Below, one piece after another: positions 34,180-42,685 of a DNA stretch of 64,000 nt (positions within the stretch are counted from its first letter, which is position 1; each line of letters begins with the position of its first letter). Origin of the DNA: Bacillus sp. REN10 (lineage in GTDB: Bacteria; Bacillota; Bacilli; Bacillales; Domibacillaceae); assembly GCF_016820555.1 (NCBI RefSeq), contig NZ_JADHDW010000008.1:1-64000 (forward strand). Direction: 5' to 3'. A model generated the notes under the pieces. The model had not been told where the DNA came from. It saw nothing but the letters and a program-made list of their open reading frames with translations, and made no database searches. A program made the translations under genes and the position numbers.

Positions 34180-34455
34180 TCAAACCGCTTGACAGTTCAC
34201 CACTTTTACAATGGTACTTGGTGATACACCGTGATCAAGCATGACATCCATTTTCATCATAATTGACTTCTCATTAATCATATAAAAAAAATAGACAAAA
34301 TCTCCTCGCCGCCATTTTTTCCATTGCTTTTCAGTGACGTTAAATATACTTTGAGAGTTTGATATGGATTGCAAATAATCATCTATTTCTTGAAGAGTGA
34401 GTACTTTATTATCTATTTCATTCCATCTGTTTAACAACTCTGAGATCACACACAT
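34180..34455 (-). CDS. Uncharacterised protein, 91 residues
   Basis: Starts MCVISELLNRWNEIDNKVLT and continues with charged helices and a Trp-rich centre (TEKQWKKWRRGDFVYFFYM). I take the ATG at 34455, with GGGGTGG upstream; the GTG at 34464 is an alternative. Family not recognised. Monocistronic. Confidence 0.55.
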   Translation of the reverse strand: MCVISELLNRWNEIDNKVLTLQEIDDYLQSISNSQSIFNVTEKQWKKWRRGDFVYFFYMINEKSIMMKMDVMLDHGVSPSTIVKVVNCQAV

Positions 34456-34696
34456 TGATGCCACCCCTTCGATAGGCTAATTACTCTACATATGAAAGTA
34501 TCACACTCATCTTTACAAAACCTCAACATTCGCTACCATCAAAAGAAAAAGCCCTAGGAGACTCTAGGACCCAATGTTATAATACGAACCTCACCCGCCT
34601 ATACATCTGTGTTTCTCCTACCATGTTAAGCTAGTAGTCTTCCCTGTTGACTTATATACTATTTTACTTAAAGTTTTCTGCTTAATATTTATTAAT

Positions 34697-35416
34697 TTAT
34701 CGTTTTTTCAACTGATTTGCTCGATAGATCATCTCCCAAACTTCTTCTCTTGTAGCTGGCCGACGCGGATCAGTGCCATCGCTTATTCCCTGTTGTATTA
34801 CCCATTGTTGAGCCGCTCGAAAACGCGGACTAGCAAGATTTTTCGTATCTTCTTGTTTCTTTGGAACTAAGTTCGCTCCTTGTGCAATTCCTTTTGCATA
34901 AGCGGTCGCGAGTCCTGATAAAAAAGTGGGATCTTTTAACAATTTTGCTTCTTCAGTATGACTGATAAATAAATTTTCTGCTAAAATAGCGGGCATATCT
35001 GTCTCTCTTAACACAGCAAAATCAGCCTCTTTTATTTGCCGATCTTTTATATTATATGAGTTCATAAATGTGATCACTGACTGATGGACAGCCTTTTGAA
35101 ATTGTACCGTCTTTCCTTGTGTGCCTATATACCGATACGATTCAAAGCCTCTTGAAGCAAGATTACTGCTACTGTTGACGTGAAACGAAATAAAGAAATC
35201 TGCTACTGTCTGATTAGCCATTGTTGCCCTAGCCGAAAGCTCGACGAAAATATCAGTCGTACGACTGTAGCTTACTTTACAAATGTAATGTGACAACAAA
35301 TATTTTCCTGTAAGGGTCGCGAGTGTTAAAGCAACATTTTTTTCTTTCATTCCATTTCCAACCGCTCCAGCATCCTTTCCTCCATGACCGGCGTCTAGCC
35401 AAATATGCGCCATCAT
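34697..35416 (-). CDS. Phage-type N-acetylmuramoyl-L-alanine amidase (Amidase_3)
   Basis: A 239-residue endolysin. The catalytic domain (about 1-175) has the zinc ligands in IWLDAGHGGKD, a glutamate in the KEKN region, SFHVNSSSN and the final glutamate in AILAENLFIS. It cuts the bond between muramic acid and the stem peptide. The C-terminal part (FRAAQQWVIQQGISDGTDPRRPATREEVW) is a tail found on Bacillus prophage lysins. No signal peptide; release would depend on the holin, whose gene overlaps by ATGA. No other phage genes are near. Confidence 0.9.
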   Translation of the reverse strand: MMAHIWLDAGHGGKDAGAVGNGMKEKNVALTLATLTGKYLLSHYICKVSYSRTTDIFVELSARATMANQTVADFFISFHVNSSSNLASRGFESYRYIGTQGKTVQFQKAVHQSVITFMNSYNIKDRQIKEADFAVLRETDMPAILAENLFISHTEEAKLLKDPTFLSGLATAYAKGIAQGANLVPKKQEDTKNLASPRFRAAQQWVIQQGISDGTDPRRPATREEVWEMIYRANQLKKR

Positions 35417-35658
35417 TCGTCTTCCTTTCTTTTTTCCATTACATTTTTAGAACCGCTATATAAGCCAGAAGCAGAGAGCCCTAACATCAAACCAACAATG
35501 ATTCCTTGTTTCATACCTTGATTAAGATAAAAAACACCAAATAACAGGCCGAAAAACACCGCAACGATAGGACTATATTTTGTGGGCAATCCCGCTCTTT
35601 TAAATACTTCCACTATACCTAATATAAGCGGAATAATCACCACATTGTAGAAATCCAT
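35413..35658 (-). CDS. Holin-like membrane protein
   Basis: An 81-residue protein with two to three helices (VVIIPLILGIVEVFKRAGLP, SPIVAVFFGLLFGVFYLN, GIIVGLMLGLSASGLY) and a charged C-terminus (KNVMEKRKEDE), typical of phage holins that open the membrane for the lysin. AGGAGGTG precedes the ATG. It overlaps the amidase gene by four bases, so the two form a lysis cassette. Confidence 0.78.
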   Translation of the reverse strand: MDFYNVVIIPLILGIVEVFKRAGLPTKYSPIVAVFFGLLFGVFYLNQGMKQGIIVGLMLGLSASGLYSGSKNVMEKRKEDE

Positions 35659-35778
35659 TTAGTTTCACACCTCCTAATATAACTTATTCTTAGCTTGATT
35701 AATGGTCGCGGCGTTTTCATTGCTGTTATTTATGTTAAAATAAAAATCTGAGAAATACGTAAAGGACAGGGAGAATAC

Positions 35779-36648
35779 ATGAACAAACAAGCATCACAGA
35801 AAATACTGATCATTGAATATGTTTCCATAGTTGTCGGCTCTATTTTAGTTGGTTTGTCGTATAATATGTTTCTTTTGCCAGCCAAATTAGCGGCGGGCGG
35901 CGTTTCTGGCATTAGTACGATTTTATATGAGGTGTATCATTTTAATCCTGCCTATGTGCAATGGATCATTAACCTCCCATTATTCGTATTAGGTATTCTT
36001 TTATTAGGAAAAGATTTTAGTTATAAAACATTAGTAGGAACCTTTTTTGTTCCTTTCACGATTTGGCTTAGCGCTGATATTCCATTTAAAATTGATAACC
36101 CATTGCTCGCAGCGATTTACGGCGGGATCATGTTAGGTGTGGGGCTAGGAATTGTGTATCGCGGAAAAGGTTCAACAGGTGGAACCGCCACGCTTGCCCA
36201 ACTATTGAAAAAATACACTGGTTTATCGAGCGGCTATTCACAGCTCATTGTCGATGGAATGGTTGTAGCCACATCCGCCATTGTTTTTAGTCTGGAACTT
36301 GCCTTATATGCGATGATGTCCATTTATGTGACAAGTAAAGTCATTGACTTTGTCCAATTGCAATCCTCTTCATCTAAGCTTGTTCTCATCATTACCGAGC
36401 AAGAGGAATTAATTCAATCGATGATTAAAGATGAAGTCGATCGCGGCTTTACCAAAATTCACTCATTCGGAGGCTACTCCAATAAGGAGAAAACATTAAT
36501 CATGTCCGTGATGGAACAACAAGAAGCGATTTATTTAAAGAAATTATTGCAGGAGCAAGAACCAAGTTCGTTCGTTGTGTTCCTCAATGCATCCGAAATT
36601 TTAGGACGGGGATTTTCATTGTCTAAGATGTATGAATCGGGGAATTAA
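35779..36648 (+). CDS. YitT family membrane protein
   Basis: A 289-residue protein. Five or six helices make up the YitT/DUF161 core (GLSYNMFLLPAKLAAGGVSGISTIL, YGGIMLGVGLGIVYRGKGSTGGTATLAQLL), and a soluble DUF2179 domain ends it (KIHSFGGYSNKEKTLIMSVMEQQE). Bacilli have several paralogues of unclear function, possibly transport. AGGGAG precedes the ATG. A small membrane protein gene follows 35 bp later and may be cotranscribed. Confidence 0.9.
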   Translation: MNKQASQKILIIEYVSIVVGSILVGLSYNMFLLPAKLAAGGVSGISTILYEVYHFNPAYVQWIINLPLFVLGILLLGKDFSYKTLVGTFFVPFTIWLSADIPFKIDNPLLAAIYGGIMLGVGLGIVYRGKGSTGGTATLAQLLKKYTGLSSGYSQLIVDGMVVATSAIVFSLELALYAMMSIYVTSKVIDFVQLQSSSSKLVLIITEQEELIQSMIKDEVDRGFTKIHSFGGYSNKEKTLIMSVMEQQEAIYLKKLLQEQEPSSFVVFLNASEILGRGFSLSKMYESGN

Positions 36649-36683
36649 CATACTAAACGGATCTCTAACAGGGAGGACAAAAG

Positions 36684-36836
36684 ATGAGACAAACGGACAA
36701 AAGAAACGTCCAGCAAGCCTATCGCGAACAGTTAGAGCAAAAGAAAAATAAGAAAAAACATTTGTTGGAAGTCACCTTTGTTGCCGCTGTGATTGTTATC
36801 ACCATCTTCCTAAACTCCATCTTCAAAGCTTTTTAA
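36684..36836 (+). CDS. Small single-span membrane protein, 50 residues
   Basis: GGGAGG before the ATG. A charged cytosolic part (MRQTDKRNVQQAYREQLEQK) is followed by one helix (LLEVTFVAAVIVITIFLNSI). It follows the YitT gene closely and a terminator comes after, so it probably ends that operon. Family unknown. Confidence 0.6.
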   Translation: MRQTDKRNVQQAYREQLEQKKNKKKHLLEVTFVAAVIVITIFLNSIFKAF

Positions 36837-36850
36837 CATCACTTACTAAA

Positions 36851-36899
36851 AAAGAAACAGACGTGTCCTGACTAATCTTAGCGGCTCGTCTATTTCTTT
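36851..36899. terminator. Bidirectional terminator between YitT operon and GNAT gene
   Basis: AAAGAAACAGACG pairs with CGTCTATTTCTTT (one mismatch), with flanking A and T tracts. Confidence 0.7.
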
Positions 36900-36906
36900 A
36901 CATAAT

Positions 36907-37455
36907 TTACGATAAATAAGTTGAATAATGTCGTTCGAATTCTTGCTTTGTCATTCCATAGCAAATCCCATCAAAGTAGGTGCCTTTCGTAAAAATGATA
37001 TTTCTTAGCTGTCCTTCTTTCACAAACCCCAATTTTTCATGCAAACAAATTGATGGTTTATTAAAAGAATAAACAGTTGTATTAACCTTTTGATAAGCTA
37101 GTTCCGAAAAGTAATGGCCAATCACTAAAAGGATCATTTCCTTTGCATAGCCTTTTCCTCGATAAGGCTTAAACACAGCTAAATAATAATCAAATGTACC
37201 ATTTTTTCGATCACAATCAAATGTTTCAATCATGCCCACTATGTTATTTTGCTGATCAACGGCGATAAAACGGAATGCATCCTTTTCTTCCAATTGTTCC
37301 GCCAACCATTCTTTCATTTGGTCCGCAGAGCGCGGAAAATGTAGTGAATCCATATTTCTTAAAATCTCTTCATCTAACAAATCAAAAATGACTAGATCAT
37401 CAGGTTGAATAGCCCGAAGTGTAATGTTTTTGCTTGTCCAGTGGGTTATCGTCAT
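36907..37455 (-). CDS. GNAT acetyltransferase
   Basis: A 182-residue N-acetyltransferase. ITLRAIQPDDLVIFDLL opens it, and the acetyl-CoA loop is KPYRGKGYAKEMILL, followed by KVNTTVYSFNKPSICLHEKLGFVKEGQLR. AAGGAGG lies six bases before the ATG at 37455; the first in-frame ATG touches the SD. The substrate is unknown. Monocistronic. Confidence 0.87.
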   Translation of the reverse strand: MTITHWTSKNITLRAIQPDDLVIFDLLDEEILRNMDSLHFPRSADQMKEWLAEQLEEKDAFRFIAVDQQNNIVGMIETFDCDRKNGTFDYYLAVFKPYRGKGYAKEMILLVIGHYFSELAYQKVNTTVYSFNKPSICLHEKLGFVKEGQLRNIIFTKGTYFDGICYGMTKQEFERHYSTYLS

Positions 37456-37523
37456 AATCATCCTCCTTATTTCTTATAATAAAATAACTTTAATGGGAAA
37501 TAAATGAAAAATTCGGATTATAA

Positions 37524-37552
37524 AAAAAGAGACCGCTCAAGACAGTCTCTTT
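37524..37552. terminator. Terminator of the riboswitch-controlled gene
   Basis: AAAAAGAGAC pairs with GTCTCTTTT around a 10-base loop. It lies just past the minus-strand gene ending at 37570. Confidence 0.75.
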
Positions 37553-37569
37553 TAATTTCCTATTCTATA

Positions 37570-38139
37570 TTATGAAACTTTTGTTTCTTCTGGTGCAGGA
37601 GTCTTACTCTCTTCTTTAGGAGCCTCCACTTTCGGTGCTGTTGCTTGCTCAACAAGTGATTTTAATCGTTTGATCTCATCATTTGCTAGCTTTTGTAGTT
37701 CTTTTGATTTTTGCGCTAATGTTTCGTAATCAGCTGCATTTTTTTTATCTTTTTTCTTAGACACCGCGATTTGTTTATCGATCGCGCGTAATTTATTGAT
37801 TTCTGCTTTTAGCTTTCCAGCATAGCTGTTGTATTTTTTGTTGGCAACTGTTTTTGTTAAATCAGCTTGTGCTTGTCCTTCTTGATTGACACCAAACTCA
37901 GTGTTAATCGCTTTTGTGATTTTATTAATAGTTGCTTCAGAAGCTTTTAAGCGCTTTTCAATCACTTTTCCTTGTTGTGATTTAATGGGTGCTTGTTTCT
38001 TTTGTTCTTTTTTCTGTTCTACTTGCGGTTTTGTGTTTTCTGGCGCTTTCGCACTCGCCATAGAGACCGATGATGTAACTAGCGTAAACGCCAATAAACT
38101 TGCTGCTGTTTTTGAATACCAATTCTTTTTCATTCCCAT
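37570..38139 (-). CDS. Secreted coiled-coil protein under a c-di-GMP riboswitch
   Basis: About 189 residues. Residues 1-32 are a signal peptide (KKNWYSKTAASLLAFTLVTS, cut near SMASA). The mature protein is Lys/Gln-rich and strongly helical: KVIEKRLKASEATINKITKA, then KLKAEINKLRAIDKQIAVSK and SKELQKLANDEIKRLKSL, with a Pro/Glu tail. There is no anchor motif. ATG 38139 or 38133 starts it, with GAGGAGG upstream. The reading frame appears to extend further 5', but that part overlaps the riboswitch and should not be translated. It may be a cell-surface or matrix protein switched with lifestyle. Confidence 0.8.
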   Translation of the reverse strand: MGMKKNWYSKTAASLLAFTLVTSSVSMASAKAPENTKPQVEQKKEQKKQAPIKSQQGKVIEKRLKASEATINKITKAINTEFGVNQEGQAQADLTKTVANKKYNSYAGKLKAEINKLRAIDKQIAVSKKKDKKNAADYETLAQKSKELQKLANDEIKRLKSLVEQATAPKVEAPKEESKTPAPEETKVS

Positions 38140-38156
38140 ATCTCCTCCTCTTGGGT

Positions 38157-38236
38157 AACGGTAGCTGGCTGGCATTGATCGCGATCCTTAGCCCCTCTAG
38201 CTTTGTGACATCAGGTTTCCCTGACTGTACCACGGC
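38157..38236 (-). promoter_or_regulatory. Cyclic di-GMP-I (GEMM) riboswitch aptamer
   Basis: On the minus strand I see the expected series: a stem closed by a GNRA loop (TCAGG-GAAA-CCTGA), then CACAAAGCTAGAGGGGCTAAGG in two parts (CACAAAGC and CTAAGG are the conserved pieces), and ATGCCAGCCAGCTACCG closing back on an upstream GGTA. This order and these sequences match class I c-di-GMP aptamers. The SD of the downstream gene starts about 10 bases after the last helix and no terminator lies between, so control is probably at translation. Confidence 0.8.
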
Positions 38237-38239
38237 TTC

Positions 38240-38245
38240 ATCATA
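38240..38245 (-). promoter_or_regulatory. Likely -10 element of the riboswitch transcript
   Basis: TATGAT on the minus strand lies 5-8 bases before the first aptamer bases, fitting a SigA -10. The -35 is weak (T-rich). Confidence 0.45.
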
Positions 38246-38330
38246 CAACAATGTTTTTAAAAGAAAAAGTAGTTTTGATCAAATTTTAAAATTTTAATAT
38301 ATGTATAACTACCGTAATAATTGAGGCATG

Positions 38331-38387
38331 ATTCTCCTATTTTTAATTAAAAAAATCACCGTGACCATATATTAAAAACAGGAGAAT
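38331..38387. terminator. Long-armed hairpin after ythPQ
   Basis: ATTCTCCTATTTTTAAT pairs with ATTAAAAACAGGAGAAT (one mismatch), with an inner TCACCGTGA. A T-run follows on the plus strand. It separates the ythPQ operon from the riboswitch gene. Confidence 0.6.
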
Positions 38388-38427
38388 TTTTTTAAAAATC
38401 AACGACTTTCTTCATCGATCTTCTTAC

Positions 38428-39573
38428 TCAAATGATGCAAATAATGAAAAGAATACTTAAAAAAATAAACGCCAGAGCCATGCTGCATACACTGACTTTT
38501 TTCCTTGCCTGATAAAAGGCAGGCCTCGTTTCGTACTTTTTACTAATAGGATGCGAAAGAATGACTTGATCCCATACATTGATTATCCAGCCATGAATAA
38601 AGAAACTAAATCCAATAAGAATGAGCACTTTAAACAAGACAGGCGGGACAACGACAATCGCTCCAGCTGTCACTGAAACTAGGCGCACATAGCCGCTCAA
38701 GTATGTCAAATTACGAATAAGGATTTTCATAAACAGTTCAATCAAACCGTGCTCTTCTGTCCGCTGCTTGAAAATGCGTCTGGACTTGCGGAATAGAAAC
38801 GGCTTCTTCCGTTTCATCACTTTCGGCTTCTCCATATCGGGAGACAGCTGAAAGATAGAGTTCATCAGTTTCGACCGTAATTCATTTTCCTTTCTGACTT
38901 CGTCTTGAAAATAGGCTGTCGCCGTCACTCTTGGCCATAACAGCATAAAAGCAATACTAATCAAAAGAACCCCTACAGCCATCGAATACATCGATTGATA
39001 GATGATGGCCGGAAAAATCAATAAATGTCCAAACAGCAGTACGATAAAAACGGCAGCCCGAGATAGCTTTTGCTTCCACCCCGCTTCCCTAAAAAAGAAA
39101 AGTGTTTGAATCGCTGTAACGAAAGACGTGCCGCCAATTAACAACAGGAAAAATCCCACATTTTCACTTAGGGTGAACGAAAAATGAAACAATAAAAAAG
39201 GCAGTAAAATAAGGGTAATAAATAGACTTTTTAACACCCATTGGCCAAAGGAATAAGCAAACGCCCACTTTTTCATTTGAATAAATTTCACCCGGTGCTT
39301 AAACAAAAAAAGAGCGTCGGCTTCTTGAACATATGTACGATAGCTGCCAAACCAGCCAATGACATACGCTAAAACATTTAAGAAAATAAGATTAAATTGA
39401 TTGCTCCATTCCGGCATGTCAAGCCACCACGAACGGTAAATAACCGTAGCAGCAATCACCGCTGGAACAGCTATATAAAGAAGCACGGTCCAATCAAGAA
39501 TCGAGCGAATCATTTTATATTGAAACAGGCGATGTCTTTTCACCCGATCCATCAATACTTGCCAGCTACTCAC
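38428..39573 (-). CDS. ythQ: ABC transporter permease (YthQ-like)
   Basis: A protein of about 381 residues with 8-10 membrane helices and a basic central loop (RKKPFLFRKSRRIFKQRTEEHG). It follows the ATPase gene with a short overlap, and the pair's lengths (237 and about 381-386) fit the Bacillus YthP/YthQ exporter, a relative of EcsAB. I take the GTG at 39573, which has GGTGAG upstream; other starts up to 39588 are possible. The substrate is unknown. Confidence 0.82.
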   Translation of the reverse strand: MSSWQVLMDRVKRHRLFQYKMIRSILDWTVLLYIAVPAVIAATVIYRSWWLDMPEWSNQFNLIFLNVLAYVIGWFGSYRTYVQEADALFLFKHRVKFIQMKKWAFAYSFGQWVLKSLFITLILLPFLLFHFSFTLSENVGFFLLLIGGTSFVTAIQTLFFFREAGWKQKLSRAAVFIVLLFGHLLIFPAIIYQSMYSMAVGVLLISIAFMLLWPRVTATAYFQDEVRKENELRSKLMNSIFQLSPDMEKPKVMKRKKPFLFRKSRRIFKQRTEEHGLIELFMKILIRNLTYLSGYVRLVSVTAGAIVVVPPVLFKVLILIGFSFFIHGWIINVWDQVILSHPISKKYETRPAFYQARKKVSVCSMALAFIFLSILFIICII

Positions 39574-40279
39574 ACCGCTCACCTTCAATCAGATGGTGGT
39601 AACAATCAAATAAGGAAGCTTGCTGCTGTTTGCTGATTCTTTGCAAATCTTCTAATGTTCCATCCGCTAGCAGATTGCCTGCATTGATCAGCAAAAAGCG
39701 GTCACACACTTTTTCCGCTGTGTCCAATACGTGAGTACACATCAAAATTCCCGCGCCTCGTTCTTTCTCTTGCTGTATAAGCGCTAACAATATTTTTGTC
39801 GCAATCGGATCTAGCCCAATGAAAGGTTCATCAATGATTAAGAGATCCGGTTTCGTCATAAAAGCTAAGATAATCATCGCTTTTTGCTGCATCCCTTTAG
39901 AATACGTGTTTGGCAATTCATGAAGATGCGGGCTCATCTGAAACAACTCTAATAAAGGGTCCACTCGCTCCTTGACCACTTCATCTGTCAAGTGCTCCAT
40001 CGCTGCAACAAAGTCAATATGCTCCTGCAATGTACATTCATCATAAAACACCGGATACTCCGGCAAATAAGAAAGGTTCATCCCCTCTTCGTTCTCGATC
40101 TCCCCTTCAAAAAAGGGTATTAGCCCAAGAATACTTTTAATCGTTGTACTTTTCCCTGCCCCATTTGCCCCAATGAGCCCAACTAATTCTCCTTTCTTAA
40201 TCGAAAATTGAACATCAGCCACCTTCGTTTCATTCGTTTCATAACCAGCTTGTTGAATATGTATTGACAGTAGTGACAT
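39566..40279 (-). CDS. ythP: ABC transporter ATP-binding protein (YthP-like)
   Basis: A 237-residue nucleotide-binding subunit. Walker A is GANGAGKST, the signature is YSKGMQQK (in place of LSGGQ), Walker B is LLIIDEPFIGLDP, and the switch His is in MCTHVLD. Of the EcsA-like branch. GAAGGGG precedes the ATG. It is first in the operon with the permease. Confidence 0.9.
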   Translation of the reverse strand: MSLLSIHIQQAGYETNETKVADVQFSIKKGELVGLIGANGAGKSTTIKSILGLIPFFEGEIENEEGMNLSYLPEYPVFYDECTLQEHIDFVAAMEHLTDEVVKERVDPLLELFQMSPHLHELPNTYSKGMQQKAMIILAFMTKPDLLIIDEPFIGLDPIATKILLALIQQEKERGAGILMCTHVLDTAEKVCDRFLLINAGNLLADGTLEDLQRISKQQQASLFDCYHHLIEGERCE

Positions 40280-40454
40280 ATCCCCTTCTCCCCCTTGCTA
40301 CGTACTATTCACCCTTATATACGGTAAATTATGAGAAAAGTTTCTATTATTCTTTTTCTGCCTCTTTATTAACATTGATCAAACACAAAAAAAGAGCTTG
40401 TTTCGAAAAAGTTCCGACCAAAACAAACTCTGCTCATATTAAAGATCAATTATG

Positions 40455-40475
40455 TTAGATAAAAAATTGATCTAA
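40455..40475. promoter_or_regulatory. Candidate TetR operator
   Basis: TTAGAT and ATCTAA flank a 9-base A/T spacer (21-bp dyad), about 55 bp before the TetR gene. Likely autoregulation of the operon that follows. Function inferred. Confidence 0.5.
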
Positions 40476-40527
40476 TTATGAATTAATGATAAAATTATTC
40501 ATATATTCAAAAAAGGAGTGGTTAACT

Positions 40528-41127
40528 ATGCCAAAGTTTACAGAAGAGGAAAAAGAAAAAATCTATCGTTCCTTGTTAGAGAAAGGTAAATACTTATTTT
40601 CTACCCTCGGTTTGAAGAAAACGAGCATTGGTGATTTAACGAAAGCAGTCGGAATTGCTCAAGGCTCTTATTATTTATTTTTCCAATCAAAAGAAGAACT
40701 TTATTTCGCGGTGTTAGAACAGGAGGAAGAAGCAATTCGCACATACTTAGTCGAAAAATATTTTTCGAAAGGTACTTTTAGCAAAGAACAATTTCAGGAG
40801 TTTTTGCGGGAATCGTTTGCGATTATGGAGGAAAATCCGTTCATTCGGCAGTTGCATCAAGAAGGGCAGCTTGAAACGTTATTTCGCAAGATTCCTGCAG
40901 ATAAGTTAGAACAACATTTTGCAGATGATGCCGCATTTTTATTGCCAATTATTCAAGAGGCACAAGCAAAAGGTGTGATCGTACAAAAAGAGCCTGAAAC
41001 GATTGTCAGTCTGATTCGTTCAATTGTGTTGCTGTCGCTACAAAAGGAAAAAATCGGAGCCGATCACTATGAAGAAACCATTCAGTTACTGATTGACCTC
41101 GTTGCGAATGGGCTGATGAACAAATGA
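40528..41127 (+). CDS. TetR/AcrR-family regulator of an ABC exporter
   Basis: A 199-residue regulator. The HTH is at residues about 10-55 (GLKKTSIGDLTKAVGIAQGSYYLFFQSKEELY); the rest is the ligand-binding helical domain. ATG 40528 has AAGGAG upstream; the longer frame is unsupported. It overlaps the ABC ATPase gene by ATGA, so it almost certainly controls its own operon. The inducer is unknown. Confidence 0.92.
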   Translation: MPKFTEEEKEKIYRSLLEKGKYLFSTLGLKKTSIGDLTKAVGIAQGSYYLFFQSKEELYFAVLEQEEEAIRTYLVEKYFSKGTFSKEQFQEFLRESFAIMEENPFIRQLHQEGQLETLFRKIPADKLEQHFADDAAFLLPIIQEAQAKGVIVQKEPETIVSLIRSIVLLSLQKEKIGADHYEETIQLLIDLVANGLMNK

Positions 41128-41978
41128 TTCATGTCCAACAACTAAAGTTTACGTACCCAGGGAAAAAGCAGCCCACGATTAAGGACATTGATCTTCAAAT
41201 TGGAAAGGGAGAAATCTTTGGATTTTTAGGTCCTTCTGGTGCCGGCAAAAGCACAATTCAAAAGATTTTAATTGGTCTTTTGAAAAATTATCAAGGGCAA
41301 GTAACCATTTTAGGAGAGGAATTACGGGAGACAAAAAACGATTTCTATGAACAGATTGGTGTCGCTTTTGAATTCCCTAACTTTTATAGTCGATTGACTG
41401 CCATTGAAAATTTATCTCTATTCGCTTCCCTATACAGAACAAAGACAGTTAATCCGCTTGAATTATTAAATCAAGTCGGCTTACTACAAGATACCCACAC
41501 GAAAGTAAGCGATTTCTCGAAAGGCATGAAAATGCGATTAAATTTATGCCGTGCTTTACTGAATCAGCCAGACATTTTATTTCTCGATGAACCGACGTCT
41601 GGTCTTGATCCGGTTAATGCCAAAATGGTGAAAGAGTTGCTCTTCCAATGGAAGAAGGATGGAAAAACGATAATTTTAACGACACACAATATGGGTGCCG
41701 CTGAGGAGCTATGTGATCGAATCGCCTTTATTGCAGATGGGCAAATTCGACTTATTGACTCGCCACAATCATTGAAAATACGCTATGGAAAAAAACTGCT
41801 TCGCGTTGGATATAAAGAGAATAATGAACCAAGAACAAGTGAGTTTCCGATGCATAATCTCGATCAGAATCAACCGTTTTTACATCTGTTGAAGGGAAAT
41901 ACGATCGAAACGATGCATACAATTGAACCATCTCTAGAGGAGATTTTCATTCAAGTCATGGGGAGGAAGTTAACATGA
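41124..41978 (+). CDS. ABC transporter ATP-binding protein
   Basis: A 284-residue ATPase. Walker A GPSGAGKST, signature FSKGMKMRL, Walker B ILFLDEPTSGLDP and the switch His in TTHNMG. The extra C-terminal 70 residues are typical of ABC-2 type drug or peptide exporters. It overlaps both neighbours by ATGA, so the operon is tightly coupled. Confidence 0.93.
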   Translation: MIHVQQLKFTYPGKKQPTIKDIDLQIGKGEIFGFLGPSGAGKSTIQKILIGLLKNYQGQVTILGEELRETKNDFYEQIGVAFEFPNFYSRLTAIENLSLFASLYRTKTVNPLELLNQVGLLQDTHTKVSDFSKGMKMRLNLCRALLNQPDILFLDEPTSGLDPVNAKMVKELLFQWKKDGKTIILTTHNMGAAEELCDRIAFIADGQIRLIDSPQSLKIRYGKKLLRVGYKENNEPRTSEFPMHNLDQNQPFLHLLKGNTIETMHTIEPSLEEIFIQVMGRKLT

Positions 41979-42685
41979 GGCTCGCTTCTGCTTTATTTTA
42001 TGATATAAAACTGCAATTTCGTCACGGGCTATACTTTGTTTATTTGCTCATTAGTCATGTTTATCTGTTACTCTTATTCCAAATACCTTCCTCTTATCGG
42101 GAAACAGCCAATGTGTTACTGACTTTCTCTGACCCTAGTATGCTCGGCTTTTTCTTTATTGGTGGGCTTGTACTATTAGAAAAAGGACAACACATTCATG
42201 ATCCGTTATTTGTCACTCCTTATAAACCAGAGGAATATCTTCTTTCAAAAACGTTATCGCTTATGCTGTTGTCGGTCACTTCCTCTTTGTATATTCACAT
42301 AATGACTTTTGGGTTTGAGCGCTCGTTGTTTTTATTTACAATCGGTGTCATGCTTACATCCATGATCTTTACTTTGATTGGATTAGCGGTCGCTGTACGT
42401 TGTGAAACGGTGAATGAGTTTTTCCTACAATCCGTTATTTACACAACTATATTTTGTTTGCCGCTTCTTTCTTATACCGGAATATGGGATTCTAACTGGA
42501 TGATGTGGCTGCCTACCCATGCCTCCCTTCTATTATTACATTCGGTCTTTGAACCGATTAGCATTTCTGACATTTTATACTGTATCATCACCTTACTCGG
42601 GTGGGCTACCTTCTCATTTTGGCTTGCCCAACGGTCTTTTTATCAATCTATTATTCTAAAAATCGGAAGGGAGCGGACATGGTGA
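41975..42685 (+). CDS. ABC transporter permease, first of two
   Basis: A 236-residue membrane protein with six helices (FVYLLISHVYLLLLFQIP, FFFIGGLVLLEKG, SMIFTLIGLAVAV). It has the look of ABC-2 half-permeases. The next permease starts inside its last codons. The two probably pair under the one ATPase. Confidence 0.85.
   Translation: MRLASALFYDIKLQFRHGLYFVYLLISHVYLLLLFQIPSSYRETANVLLTFSDPSMLGFFFIGGLVLLEKGQHIHDPLFVTPYKPEEYLLSKTLSLMLLSVTSSLYIHIMTFGFERSLFLFTIGVMLTSMIFTLIGLAVAVRCETVNEFFLQSVIYTTIFCLPLLSYTGIWDSNWMMWLPTHASLLLLHSVFEPISISDILYCIITLLGWATFSFWLAQRSFYQSIILKIGRERTW

Noticed and set aside
34548-34573. Terminator beyond the amidase gene
   Set aside because: The stem is only five base pairs (CCTAG/CTAGG) and lies over 120 bp from the stop.
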